Source: Talinum fruticosum (Eukaryota; Streptophyta; Magnoliopsida; Caryophyllales; Talinaceae). Taken from it: DNA of 64,000 nt. Location: the NCBI GenBank assembly GCA_021018815.1, contig JAITYX010000026.1, forward strand, positions 4,898,001-4,962,000. Reading direction: 5' to 3'. Under the pieces are notes generated by a model. The model had not been told where the DNA came from. It did no database searches and worked only from the letters and a program-made list of their open reading frames with translations. A program made the position numbers and the translations under genes. Positions 1 to 9,644 of this stretch are shown here, piece after piece; position 1 is the stretch's first letter, and each line of letters begins with the position of its first letter.

Positions 1-1418
1 CTCTCGTTCCCCGTACATCTCCTCCATCTACCTCTGATCCATTATCAAGTCATCGACTACTCAAAAGTGGAAGTGCATTGTGGTTTACATCTTGATCTAT
101 GTTGTTGGAAGATTATGTACTATAATTTCGGGAATATTATGTCATTAAGACTGTTTTTTATTCTTCTTTTGGTGCTATAATATGTTGTTGGAAGACTATG
201 TGATGAACTACTTTGTAAGTTAAGAACTTGTAATCTGTTGTGTTCACAAACAGATTTTACCTTATTTTGTCTGTTACAATGCTAATTAAATTATCTTTTC
301 ATTCAAAGTGTCCGTACAATTGAGTAAGGTACAAGCCTCATAAACCATCATACTTGTTTAAACAAAGGCTACCAATAAGCCAAAATATATAAAGTGTAGT
401 TAACAAGAGATAATTCTAACATATCAATAACAAAGGCTGCCAATTTTAATAAACAGAACATAATCACCAATATTATAAATTTCCTTATCATAACAATCAA
501 ACAACAAGGATAAATCCAACAACTACAATCAGTCCAATTAATAACATGATAACAATGCTCAAACCCTTCTCGATCAACTTGTATATGATTTTTAGTTATT
601 GCAACTCGTTCTTGATTTGACTCAGCAAGCTAATAATAGTCCTATCACTCTCAACAATATTTGGATCTACCCATTTGATGAACTTTTCCTATCTTATGCA
701 CTTCAAGTATTCCCTTGAATGTGAAACCCTCCTTTTTCCCACCAGATGACCTCTTGGGCATACCCCATCATTGTTCTGATTATATGCATTACTCCTTGAA
801 GATTATATGCCTTCCATTTTTACCAACTGCCACAGAAAAAAAAAACCCCCACAATCCTCAAGCGCAATATCAAAAAATTTTTTCCAAACTACGAAATTCC
901 ACAAACAAATAAGTGGATACCACACAGCAGGGAACAAATACAACAATAGCAATGAATAAGGGTTGATCCTTCTGCAAAGGAGTGAAGATTAACTAGGGAT
1001 AAAGACATAGAGGAAGTACTCCTAAAGGTGAAGAAGGAAGAGAAAGTACCAAGCTTCACAAACCAAGCTTCAAATACGCCATCTTCTTCAAACCGAAGAT
1101 AGAAAAAACAGAAGCAGAGAGAAAATTGAAGGACAAAACTCATGGAGATGGAGGTTGAGGGAAATGGAGGTTGAGGGGGATAAGGAAGAAGGAGGCAAGC
1201 TATATAGAAGGAGAAAGGAATAACATGACCGTTGCAATAAGGGTAATATGGGAAGTTCAACTCAAACAGATCGGAAAGCGAAACTCGAGCCCGAAATTGG
1301 ACCCGAGAAATAGTTGGCCCAATTATTTAAGGCGCCTTAATTTATTTTTTGATAACTTTGTGTTCAAAAAATAGATGGCCCAAATATTAAGGTACCTACT
1401 AGTATTTTTTTTTTTTTG
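1..1418. other. AT-rich intergenic DNA, no gene supported
   Basis: No retrotransposon protein motif is readable before about 1419. Short ORFs are scattered but none has a recognisable domain. A purine-rich stretch (about 1010-1190) makes a misleading minus-strand ORF of low complexity. A T-run at about 1407-1418 ends exactly where copia integrase sequence begins, so this is the broken left edge of copia element 1. The only coding hint is the GRF-like remnant listed separately. Confidence 0.6.
596..830 (-). pseudogene. possible degenerate GRF zinc-finger gene, 3' end
   Basis: On the minus strand one frame reads KFIKWVDPNIVESDRTIISL, continues for 10 more residues (ending KNELQ) and stops at 596-598. 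The F-x-K-W-V-D-P string followed by a Leu-rich helix resembles the end of plant GRF-type zinc-finger proteins (C-x-F-F-x-W-x-D). The upstream half has an in-frame stop and I cannot place the expected Cys ligands. This is a weak, motif-level resemblance; chance or a different family is quite possible. Confidence 0.22.
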
Positions 1419-2210
1419 TATGGACTTACGTGGTGAAATCCTCGTCAAGAGTCTCCGAGGTAAATCATATGTGCTTGTGATTATTGATGACTACTCACAA
1501 TTTACCTTGGTTTTTTTTTCTTAAGCACAAAAATGATGCTTTCAAAGAGTTTAGCAAGCTCTGCAGAGAAATCCAAGTTGAGTCTCGGGCTCGGATCCGA
1601 GAGAATTCGAACCGACCATGGAAGGGAGTTCGACTACTTAGAATTTGCAGAGTTTTATGATAAGAATGACATCTCCCACAATTTCTCAGCACCAAGAACT
1701 CCTCAACAAAATGGAGTAGTGGAGAGAAAGAACCGGACTCTTGAAGAAATAGAAAGGACAACGATGATTGAACATCATCTACCCTACTATTTCCGGGCTG
1801 AGGCAATCAATACAGACCAATTACACATTGAACGGATGCCTTATCGGACCCATCCTAAAGAAAATTCCATACGAGCTCTACAAAGGGAAGAAACCCAACA
1901 TTTCATACTTCAAACCCTTTGGGTGTAAGTGTTTTGTTCACAACAATGGTAAGGATCACCTGACCAAGTTTGATGCTCGGTCAGATGAAGGTATTTTTCT
2001 TGGTTATTCATCTTACAACAAATATCGTATTTTCAATAAAAGAACTAACAAAGTGGAAGAAAGAATCCATGTTGTTTTTGATGAGATTGAACAGGAAAAA
2101 CCAAGTGAGTCAACATTCTTAGATCCGAAGCTCAGCAGAGAGGATGACCTTGGTGAAAATGACCTCATCAAGAATCAAATCAAGGTCACTCGGAACAAAG
2201 TGATATAGAA
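1419..2210 (+). pseudogene. copia integrase, broken
   Basis: The start (MDLRGEI..) matches the usual entry into the copia integrase core, followed by an IDDYS motif carrying the first catalytic Asp. The second Asp lies in RTDHGREFDY (about 1608-1640). The catalytic Glu region is TPQQNGVVERKNRTLEE (about 1698-1750). The C-terminal part GKKPNISYFKPFGCKCF and SDEGIFLGYS follows in another frame (to 2208). At least two frameshifts separate these blocks. The N-terminal His/Cys zinc motif is missing because the element is truncated. Confidence 0.85.
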
Positions 2211-2469
2211 TAACCCGACTTAGAATGAGACAACTCAAGAGCCAACTCGGAGTGTTGAAGGTAAAGCCAATGAACAAGCTCAATCGGAACGGACATCCGA
2301 AGATCAACCAATTCAACCTACAGATCTGGTAAACCAAAGAACAGGCAGAGCATTCAATTATGCTTCGAGCCACCCACTTGAAAACATCTTGTCCGATATC
2401 AACAGTGGGGTAAGAACTCATTCCTCTCTATAAAATCTATGTGCATTCACTGCATTCATTTCATTAACT

Positions 2470-3279
2470 CGAACCCGAAATACGCTAGAGGCCCTAAATG
2501 AACCTGAATGGGTAGAGGCCATGCAAGAGGAACTTAATCAATACGAAAGAAACAAATCTGGACTCGACCAAACGGCCTTCTTACCACCCAGTCATAAGAA
2601 CCAAATGGGTTTTCAAGAACAAACTGGATGAAGGTGGGTTGGTTGTTAGAAATAAGGCTAGACTTGTGGCTCAAGGTTACAATCAAGAAGAAGGGATTGA
2701 TTGTGGGGAAACCTTTGCACCTGTTGCCCGAATTAAAGCTATTAGAATCCTACTGGCATGAATATCAAATTGTATCAAATGGATGTTAAATGTGCTTTGC
2801 TCAATGGTTTCATTGAAGAGGAAGACTATGTTAAGCAACCCCTGGATTTGAAAACTCGGAATTTCCAAATGATGTTTTCAAATTACAAAAAGCTCTCTAT
2901 GGTCTTAAACAAGCTCCCAAAGCTTCGTATGAAAGACTCGAGCAATTTCTTGGTTGAAAATGACTTTAAAAGAGGTCAGATTGACAAAACTCTTTTTATA
3001 AAAACAAAGGGGAAAGACTTTCTTATTGCTCGGATCTATGTTGATGACATAATTTTTGGAGCTACTAATGAAATTCCGTGTCGAGATTTTTCCGAGTTAA
3101 TGAGACAGGAATTTCAAATGAGTATGATGGGAGAACTTAATTTCTTCCTTGGTCTACAAATCAAGCAAGAAAAAGATGACATCTATGCCTATCAATCAAA
3201 GTATACCAAGGAGCTGATAAAGAAGTATAAACTCCAAGATGCAAAACATGTAGCAACACTTATGAGCAACGACAGATAA
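2470..3279 (+). pseudogene. copia reverse transcriptase, broken
   Basis: [12 protein letters not shown] (about 2500) marks the RT start. After frame breaks between about 2580 and 2757, an open frame from 2758 has the MDVKCALLNGFIEE motif (first catalytic Asp) and the catalytic box YVDDIIFGATNE at about 3037-3072. A thumb-like region (SMMGELNFFLGLQIKQE) follows, and the frame ends at 3279. Family: Ty1/copia RT, copying element RNA in virus-like particles. The intact Asp pair sits in a disrupted gene, so it is non-functional. Confidence 0.87.
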
Positions 3280-3331
3280 AGCCGAACTCGGATGAGAAAG
3301 GTAAAGTAGTAGATCGAAACTCTATCGAGGT

Positions 3332-3978
3332 ATGATTGGATCTTTACTCTATCTCACTTCCAGTAGGCTTGACATAATGTTTAGTGTCTGTCTGTGTGAA
3401 AGATTTCAACCTAACCCAAAAGAATCACATCTGACTGCGGTGAAAAGAATATTCAGATATCTTGCAGGGACTCGGAATTTAGGTCTATGGTACTCCAGAG
3501 ACTTAGAACTGACTCTCAGTGGATACTCGGATGCTGACTATGCTGGATACAAAGTTGATAGAAAGAGCACCTCAGGAGCCTGCCGGTTTCGGGTCAACCC
3601 TTGATATCTTGACACTCAAAGAAGCAAAACTCAGTAGCTCTATCAACTGCTAAAGCTGAGTATAATGCAGCTGGAGCTTGCTAGGCTATGATTTTATGGA
3701 TCAAACAACACTTGAGAGATCTTGGACTTACATTCAAATCAATTCCAATCAAGTGTGACAATCAAAGTGCAATCAACATCACCAAGAAACCAGTTCAACA
3801 CTCAAAGACAAAACATATTGAGGTTAGGTATCATTTTCTAAGAGACTATCCTGAGAAAGGTGATATTGAACTTGAATTCATTCCTACCAAACTCCAATTA
3901 GCTGATATCTTTGCTAAGCCACTTAGTGAGGATCGGTTTTGCTTTATTAGGAATGAGCTTAGCATGATCAATGCATGA
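3332..3978 (+). pseudogene. copia RNase H, broken
   Basis: 3332-3604 encodes the RT/RNase H junction with SGYSDADYAGYKVDRKSTSG. A stop at 3604 and another inside the ALSTAEAEY-equivalent segment break the frame. 3688-3978 encodes the C-terminal RNase H region with CDNQSAINITK and TKHIEVRYHFLRD, ending at a natural stop at 3978 (..MINA). The same terminal residues recur in copia element 4, so this is the true pol end. Confidence 0.86.
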
Positions 3979-4375
3979 TTATGTGCTATTTTGAGTGAAA
4001 TTTTCTTTGCATGATTATGGGTTATACGCTTTCTATCGTTAAATAACAATTAGTTCGATTGAGCCGGTGATACTGAGTTATGAGTTATTGTTTGTCTATC
4101 TGTTTCGAGTCATTCGAAACTTCACTAAGTCGGACTCAGATTTTGAGAAAAATGAACATCAAACTTATGAAATCATCTCTAGATCAGTGGAGAATTTCAG
4201 AAATTTCTTTTAAAATCTCTCTTTTTCTTTCTCTCTCTCACGTGCATTGATCGGACAACTAGCCATTGGGAGACAATCGTTGGAATTCTAATCATTGGAG
4301 AGCGGAACAATCACATAGGTCCGAGGCGATCGTTGAAGAGTCGGGTCAAAACATACCCCGAAGGATATTTTTTTC

Positions 4376-4384
4376 TATAAATAG
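4376..4384 (+). promoter_or_regulatory. internal TATA box before envelope-like ORF (element 1)
   Basis: TATAAATAG lies 267 bp before the ATG of the envelope-like ORF and 398 bp after the pol stop. It is followed by a pyrimidine-rich leader. The same motif at a similar distance is present in copia element 2 (23512) and element 4 (58741). Conservation in three independent copies argues for a real internal promoter. Transcription is inferred, not shown. Confidence 0.6.
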
Positions 4385-4642
4385 CATATATTTTCCTTCA
4401 TTTCGCTACTTTACTCTCTACACATTCTCTCTCTCTCACCGACTTCAACTCAAGCAAGCTTTCTACGTTCGAAGAGGATTTCATCGCTCTCAAGATAAGT
4501 GAAAGAAGTCTCAAGTAAGCACTCGTCACTTTCAGCTCTCTATTTCTACTCTTTCATTTTTTTTCACTCACTTTCGTCGAGCTATCTCTCTCTCTCTCTT
4601 TTTCCCTCTCTTAAAAGTTCATCTTTCTCTTTTCTTACGAAC

Positions 4643-6250
4643 ATGTCGAAAAGAGGTTCCCACCTTGATTTTCTTGCTTCGTAACCAAGAAACCTCGAAC
4701 TAAAAGCGAGGAAGGCCCCTCCAATCCCTCAAAATCGTTGTCACCCAACATCTAACGTTGGATGACAAATTCTTCCCGACCACAAAGTTTTCGTGGTTGG
4801 CTTACATCAAATCAACAGGGGTTTACAATTTCCTCTGTTTCAGCGAGTTCATGTACCCGGAACTCGTTTATGAGTTTTATTCCAACCTCTCTAGCTCGAG
4901 GGTATCCTCACCTCTAGAGTTCAAAACGTCACGATTCGCATCAACACCTCTCTTCAAAGTTTCTTCTCTTTTCCTCAACAAGCAATCCCATAGCTTTCAA
5001 TGAGGTTTCGATGAATTCTTAGAAAAATATGACAAAGAGTTTCTCGAGTCATGTAAAAATTTCTCTCGTGACTCAACTCACGTCGAAGCTCGTCTTACGT
5101 GCTTTCGCTAAGGAGGACCTTCTTCTCACAGCTTTTAAGCAAGGAAAACCCCAACTCCAAGCATCTCAAAGCCCCGTACGACATTCTTGAGGGCTATGAA
5201 GTAGACCTCTTTCCTGCTATAGTCGAGCAAATGGCAGCCGTGCTCGCTCGGACTCGGACCAAGAAGTCAACCCCACTTCCTTTCGGGCCTCTTCTCACCC
5301 TCATCTTCAAGCAATTCAAAGTTCCTCTTCCCTCAAATCCTAATACGGTTTCTAAGGCTGGCATTATCGTTGGCAAGAAAGAACTTCTTGGGTTTGGATA
5401 CCAAGAGAACCAACCGAGTGTCCGGGTCCATAGCTCGGAACCGAGGCCACCTTCTCCGCCTCGGACTCGGACTCAATCCTCTCTTTCTCTACCTCCTCCA
5501 CCTGGTGGCACCTCCACTTTAAGTGTTTCTCAAATTCTTTCTTTTGCTCTATCCACCGCAGTGATGGACAAGCTCTCCTTGGTGTCCACTCGAATTCAAG
5601 GCCACCCTCCGGTCATTCAAGACTATTCTTCGATCTATAACCATCAATCGAAAACTGCTCAATCTCAAATCGAGAGTAGCAAGACGTGCTTCTCGAGATG
5701 AAAGCACTTGTCAAGGAGTAGAAGGAGATGATCGAGCTCCTTCGAGAAAGGTGCTCCAATGTCTGCTCAGGATCCGGTAGACTCGGATACATCGAAGAAT
5801 CCTTGAGTCCAGCCAAATCCCCTCTGCAGGGGAAGACGAAGAAGAAGGAGAAGAAGCGGAGCTCGCGGGCTGAGGCAGCTCCATCCGAGGGGAAGGAGGA
5901 AGGGGAGAAAGAAGAAGGGGAGAAGGAAGCAGAAACAGGAGCCGAAGCGGCCGAGGGACAAGGTGCTCCAGCGAGTCCAACCTGAAGTGATCAGCTCGGA
6001 TAGTAGTCCGAGTGGGTTTGAAAACCTCGCTAACCGGGGTCGAGTCGGCAGCAGAGCCAGCACCTCCCTCGGTCAAGTTCCGGGAGGATGAGCCTCCGGA
6101 CGACTTAGTTCTGGGTCAACCACTCGGAGCCGAGCCCATTCCGGAGATACCAGTGCTGCCCCCGCCTCGTTCGTCTACATCTTCTCGATCTTATCGGCGA
6201 AGGTGCACTGCCCGTCCCCTATCCTTGACTCGGACTACTAGCTCCCCTCC
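4643..6250 (+). pseudogene. SIRE-type envelope-like ORF, broken (element 1)
   Basis: The start MSKRGSHLDF.. was chosen because MPKRGSHPDF and MPKRGNHPDF begin the homologous ORFs of the other two elements. Blocks in order, across several frames: a basic N-terminus; a conserved core with LDDKFFPTTKFSWL, YNFLCFSEF and ELVYEFYSNL; a Pro/Ser-rich stretch (about 5440-5520, RPPSPPRTRTQ); a helical segment; and a Lys/Glu-rich coiled-coil-like tail (about 5820-5960). No clear signal peptide or transmembrane segment is visible, so 'envelope' is only the lineage's traditional name. The FYSNL core resembles plant transposon proteins of unknown function. Confidence 0.72.
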
Positions 6251-6720
6251 ATCTTGGAAATTTTTTTCTCTGTTTCAATTTTCTTTTTGTCCGGACATAC
6301 AAATTTGTATCCTCTTGATACATTCTTCTTTTTATTTTGTTTTTGCTAAAAGGCAAGGGGAGAATATTTAGAAATTTGTTGTCTTGTTTAGGAGGAGTTT
6401 CTCTCACCCTCTTTTGTGTATATATTTTTTTGAATATTAATGAAGTTTCAGTTTCATGATTATTACTTTCGAGTTTCAATTTCTTGCTCAGTAATTTTCT
6501 TTGCTCCGATTCAACAACTCAATCTATCATTGCTCCGATACTACAACTTTTAGCACTAATGCAACTTAAGCTTACTTGCTTTGATAGAATCTAAGTTTCA
6601 ATCACTTATTTCAGTAAGCTTATTTGCACTTATTTCTCCGACTTATCTCTTGAGAAAGAATGAAAAATCAGATCTATATCACTAATAACGTTTCTATCTA
6701 AATATGGAATGCCTTTCATC

Positions 6721-6732
6721 AAAAAGGGGAGA
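6721..6732 (+). other. polypurine tract of copia element 1
   Basis: AAAAAGGGGAGA lies immediately before the 3' LTR (TGAAGAC.. from 6734). It would prime plus-strand DNA synthesis. An identical tract precedes the 3' LTR of element 2 and a T-interrupted one precedes that of element 4. Confidence 0.8.
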
Positions 6733-6733
6733 T

Positions 6734-8232
6734 TGAAGACTTAGACTTTGCAGCTGTATCATTCCGAGTACTATCAAGGAATCAGTACGAGACTTCATCT
6801 CTTGTAAGTTTTGATTACAAGTCATTCTAAGTGTTTTAGAAATTTTTCGAGTGATATAGAATCTTTTCTAAGTGCTACGAAACTATTGCATATGTTTCCA
6901 CTTGATTCTGACTGACTTAGAAAGCATGCTCTTGCTTATCCTTTCACACATAGTTCCGAGTCACTCGACAACACGCGAGACTTATCGCATGTTCAAATAT
7001 TTGCTCTAATGTGCTTAAACTCAGGTCCGACTTTGTATTCCAAGTTTGTTTGAATTACGGTGTCAATTCATCCTTTTAAGTCAAAATGTTATGTTTGAAC
7101 TGTGTTTGTCTAGATCAAGTCTCATTACTCGATATTCTCTATCAAATTTGTTTTACTTCGGATCGACTCGGATGGAATTTGAAGTATAATGGATATTAGA
7201 CTCAGAAATTCCACTCTTTCAGGACTCGGATAATTAGGCACTTAATTATCTTAATTAAATTATTATCTGTGTCTAACCTTGGACCAAAGTATTTTATACT
7301 TTGAGAGCAAAATTGATTTACTTTTGTAGGTTATCTAAACGTGGTTATCCTATTTTTGAAATACAAAAGTAACCGGCTTCAAGCTCGTCAATCACCAGCA
7401 GACAAGGCTTTTCTACTTCTAACCCAGGGCCGGACACTATGTCGAGTTGTTGTTTCCAAAACTGGAAATCTGCAATGCTTAGCTCAACGGTGGTTTCCAC
7501 TCTATTTTTTAGACACCACCAATGGATGTCACATCCAAAGGAGTCAAGAGCCGTTGCCCAATGTTCACACCTCAACGGATATTTTCCGAGTCATTCAGAA
7601 AAACCATTGCAACGGTCACAAAGGACTTCTAATTAGAAGATAGTCACAACGGCTGATCTGCCTGGTCACCCATAGATAGAAGCCACTTTACAAGACATGA
7701 AGATTGCTAAACCTATTGCTGAAATTATCCCTCTCTGTATAATTCTTATTCAATCGTCTACTTACAATTTCAACTCTGTATTTAACATCTTTCTCAGTTG
7801 TAAGGTCTTGTAATTAGTCACAAACACTTATTCTTACTTTCCGAGTAAGGTGCCTTGACTGAGTTGTAAGGGTTAACTCAGCTCGGTTGTCCCTAACTGT
7901 AAAGGTTACCTCAATTAGGAAGTACTAGATCGGATAAGGGAACTTCGATTCTAGGAAAATCTTGTAAGGAATTGCCTAAGGGAGCAATTCTGGTTGAGTC
8001 TTTCTACTGTATTTTGTGGATTCAAAATAGTGGACTTGACTTGGTGCTTGGTTGAGCACCGACCGTGGTTTTCCGCCCCGGGAGGGTTTCCACGTATTTT
8101 CCGAGTCGAATTTAGGCTCGGACTGTTTCAAAGTTAGTTTTAGAATTTAATCTTCCAGTCTTTATTCAAATTTCCTCATCACCCTATTCACCCCCTCTAG
8201 GGTGACTTAGTCTCTCCAAGATCGAACCTTCA
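6734..8232 (+). repeat. 3' LTR of copia element 1 (L1)
   Basis: 1499 bp, begins TGAAGAC and ends CCTTCA, so the ends form the short inverted repeat TGAAG/CTTCA. The U3 TATA region has decayed to CCATAGATAG (about 7670). The conserved tail CCTATTCACCCCCTCTAGGGTGAC (end of U5) is at about 8184-8208. Five AACGG/CCGTT motifs lie upstream of the former TATA box. The following bases (cattg) would be the right TSD, but the left end is missing. Confidence 0.9.
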
Positions 8233-8679
8233 CATTGCGTAGAATGCGTTTTGAACCGAGATACCTTGCATTGCTTAACATACCATAAGAGATCATGGCT
8301 GTGATTTTTGAGGTATTCTTCCCATCGGGAAGCGGGACGGTCGACTACCACTAATGTATGTTTACGTTAGTAAAAGGGAGTTGCTAGGAACATGTGCAAG
8401 GTAGGGGAGCCTCCCTGAGTTTAAGATGTTCGATTAGCTAGATCCGCACTTGACGGATGCAAAATCGAAATTAGTGTCCTGCACGGTCATAGTCTAATTT
8501 TTAGGCCCAACAGGAGTAAAATCGAAATAAAAAAATATAGTCAATAGAAGCAGGGATGAAAGTTCAGATTTTCAGAATAGACTAAAGGCACCTCGGCCTC
8601 CGGCCGCGCCGGACTGCTGCCTTTTAGCCGGCGCGTTGCCGATTTACTGTTGTTTGCTTTCGTCTATTTTAGTGCTTAC

Positions 8680-9207
8680 CTGGAATAACAGGGGGTTAAC
8701 ATAGAAATTCTGTTCAGCATTGGCTTCAACTCAAGCCAAGTCAATTATCGTTTCAACAACTATTAATGGGGTTAGGGAACAGTAATCCTCTAAGCTGTTC
8801 CACCAGGCTCAAGCAGCTACGCTGGTGCCAATCTTCATGACCCCCTATTAGCAAGAATCCTCCTATTAGTCAAGTAATTATAGCTCGTCGTCTAGGAATA
8901 CCGATGGAGTCAGCATAAGCATACACATTGTGGTAATGGTTCATCGGACCGGTCAAGCTAACCTGATTCCTTATAAGGATACACCCTAGACACTTTTTAC
9001 TCGGCTTTAAAAGGTATTGGAACTTTTCATGGAGATTTTGTGAGGATTTGGGCACAACTTGTTTGTTCGCCTAAAACTGCGTAGTATGGCATGAAACTCT
9101 TCAGGCAGGGGACACGGTTCTTTATTCCCAAACCTGAAAACACGGTGATGGTAATCCATGTTACTCATCTCATGCATCTACCGGGTTCATTTAGTTATGA
9201 AATCCAT
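8680..9207 (-). pseudogene. DUF7745-like gene, exon 1, antisense in Tat copy 1
   Basis: The minus strand from an ATG at 9207 contains HRVFRFGNKEPCPLPEEFHA, equivalent to FRFGDKELCPLPNEF in copy 4. This Fx-F-G-x-x-E-x-x-P-x-x-x-E-F signature resembles DUF7745 proteins found in plant retroelements. About 60 residues before it are shorter and out of frame compared with copy 2. The exon ends at a CAG|GTAAGC splice donor (8680/8679) that is also present in copies 2 and 4. The downstream intron (about 8580-8679) is GC-rich and palindromic. Function is unknown. The frame has internal stops. Confidence 0.5.
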
Positions 9208-9292
9208 GGTTTTATGTACGAACGTAAGAGGAGGATATTTTGCAACTAGATGAACGTCTTTGTGTGTATGTTTTTGTTGCACTGAGCGATCG

Positions 9293-9300
9293 TATTTATA
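9293..9300 (-). promoter_or_regulatory. TATA box of antisense DUF7745-like gene (copy 1)
   Basis: The minus strand reads GCGTATAAATACGATC, with the TATA box 86 bp before the ATG at 9207. Copy 2 has the same GTATAAATACGATC string (28192-28199) 87 bp before its ATG. The conserved position and flanks support a dedicated promoter. Confidence 0.6.
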
Positions 9301-9644
9301 CGCATTTTCCTGGGGTTCTTTGAATCCTATTAGGATTAGAGCAACAAAGCACTACAGTTCTTATTGGACTCGTATTTGGCCGGCGCCGGCCTCACCTCGA
9401 GCTTGGACTGTTTCGTGTTTTCTTGTGGGCTCGAGCAGTCCTTGATTATTTTGTTTCTCGTACCAACCAGTGAAGCACACCTTACTTGGGCTATACTATT
9501 GAGATTTCTTATTTTCTTTTTATTATTTTCTTTTTGGGGAATGGGGGCTAGTGCCCAATTTTATTTTAATATATAAATAATATATAAATAAGCACCCTAT
9601 AAGAGGTCCATTAATTAGTAGCAGCGGAAGCAGCAATGAATCAT

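Larger units (their letters stand above)
1419..8232 (+). mobile_element. Ty1/copia element 1 (SIRE/Maximus-type), 5' truncated
   Basis: Parts in order are integrase (from 1419), RT, RNase H (to 3978), a 660-bp spacer with a TATA box, an envelope-like ORF (4643-about 6250), a polypurine tract (6721-6732) and a 3' LTR (6734-8232). The 5' LTR, PBS, gag and protease are absent. The order pol then an extra ORF is typical of the SIRE/Maximus lineage. All long ORFs are interrupted. The element ends inside a Tat-type Ty3/gypsy element, whose sequence resumes at 8233. Confidence 0.88.

Noticed and set aside
889..1260. 123-aa minus-strand ORF rich in Ser, Phe and Leu
   Set aside because: It is the complement of a purine-rich tract and has no domain or homologue in the window. 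The hydrophobic look is compositional.
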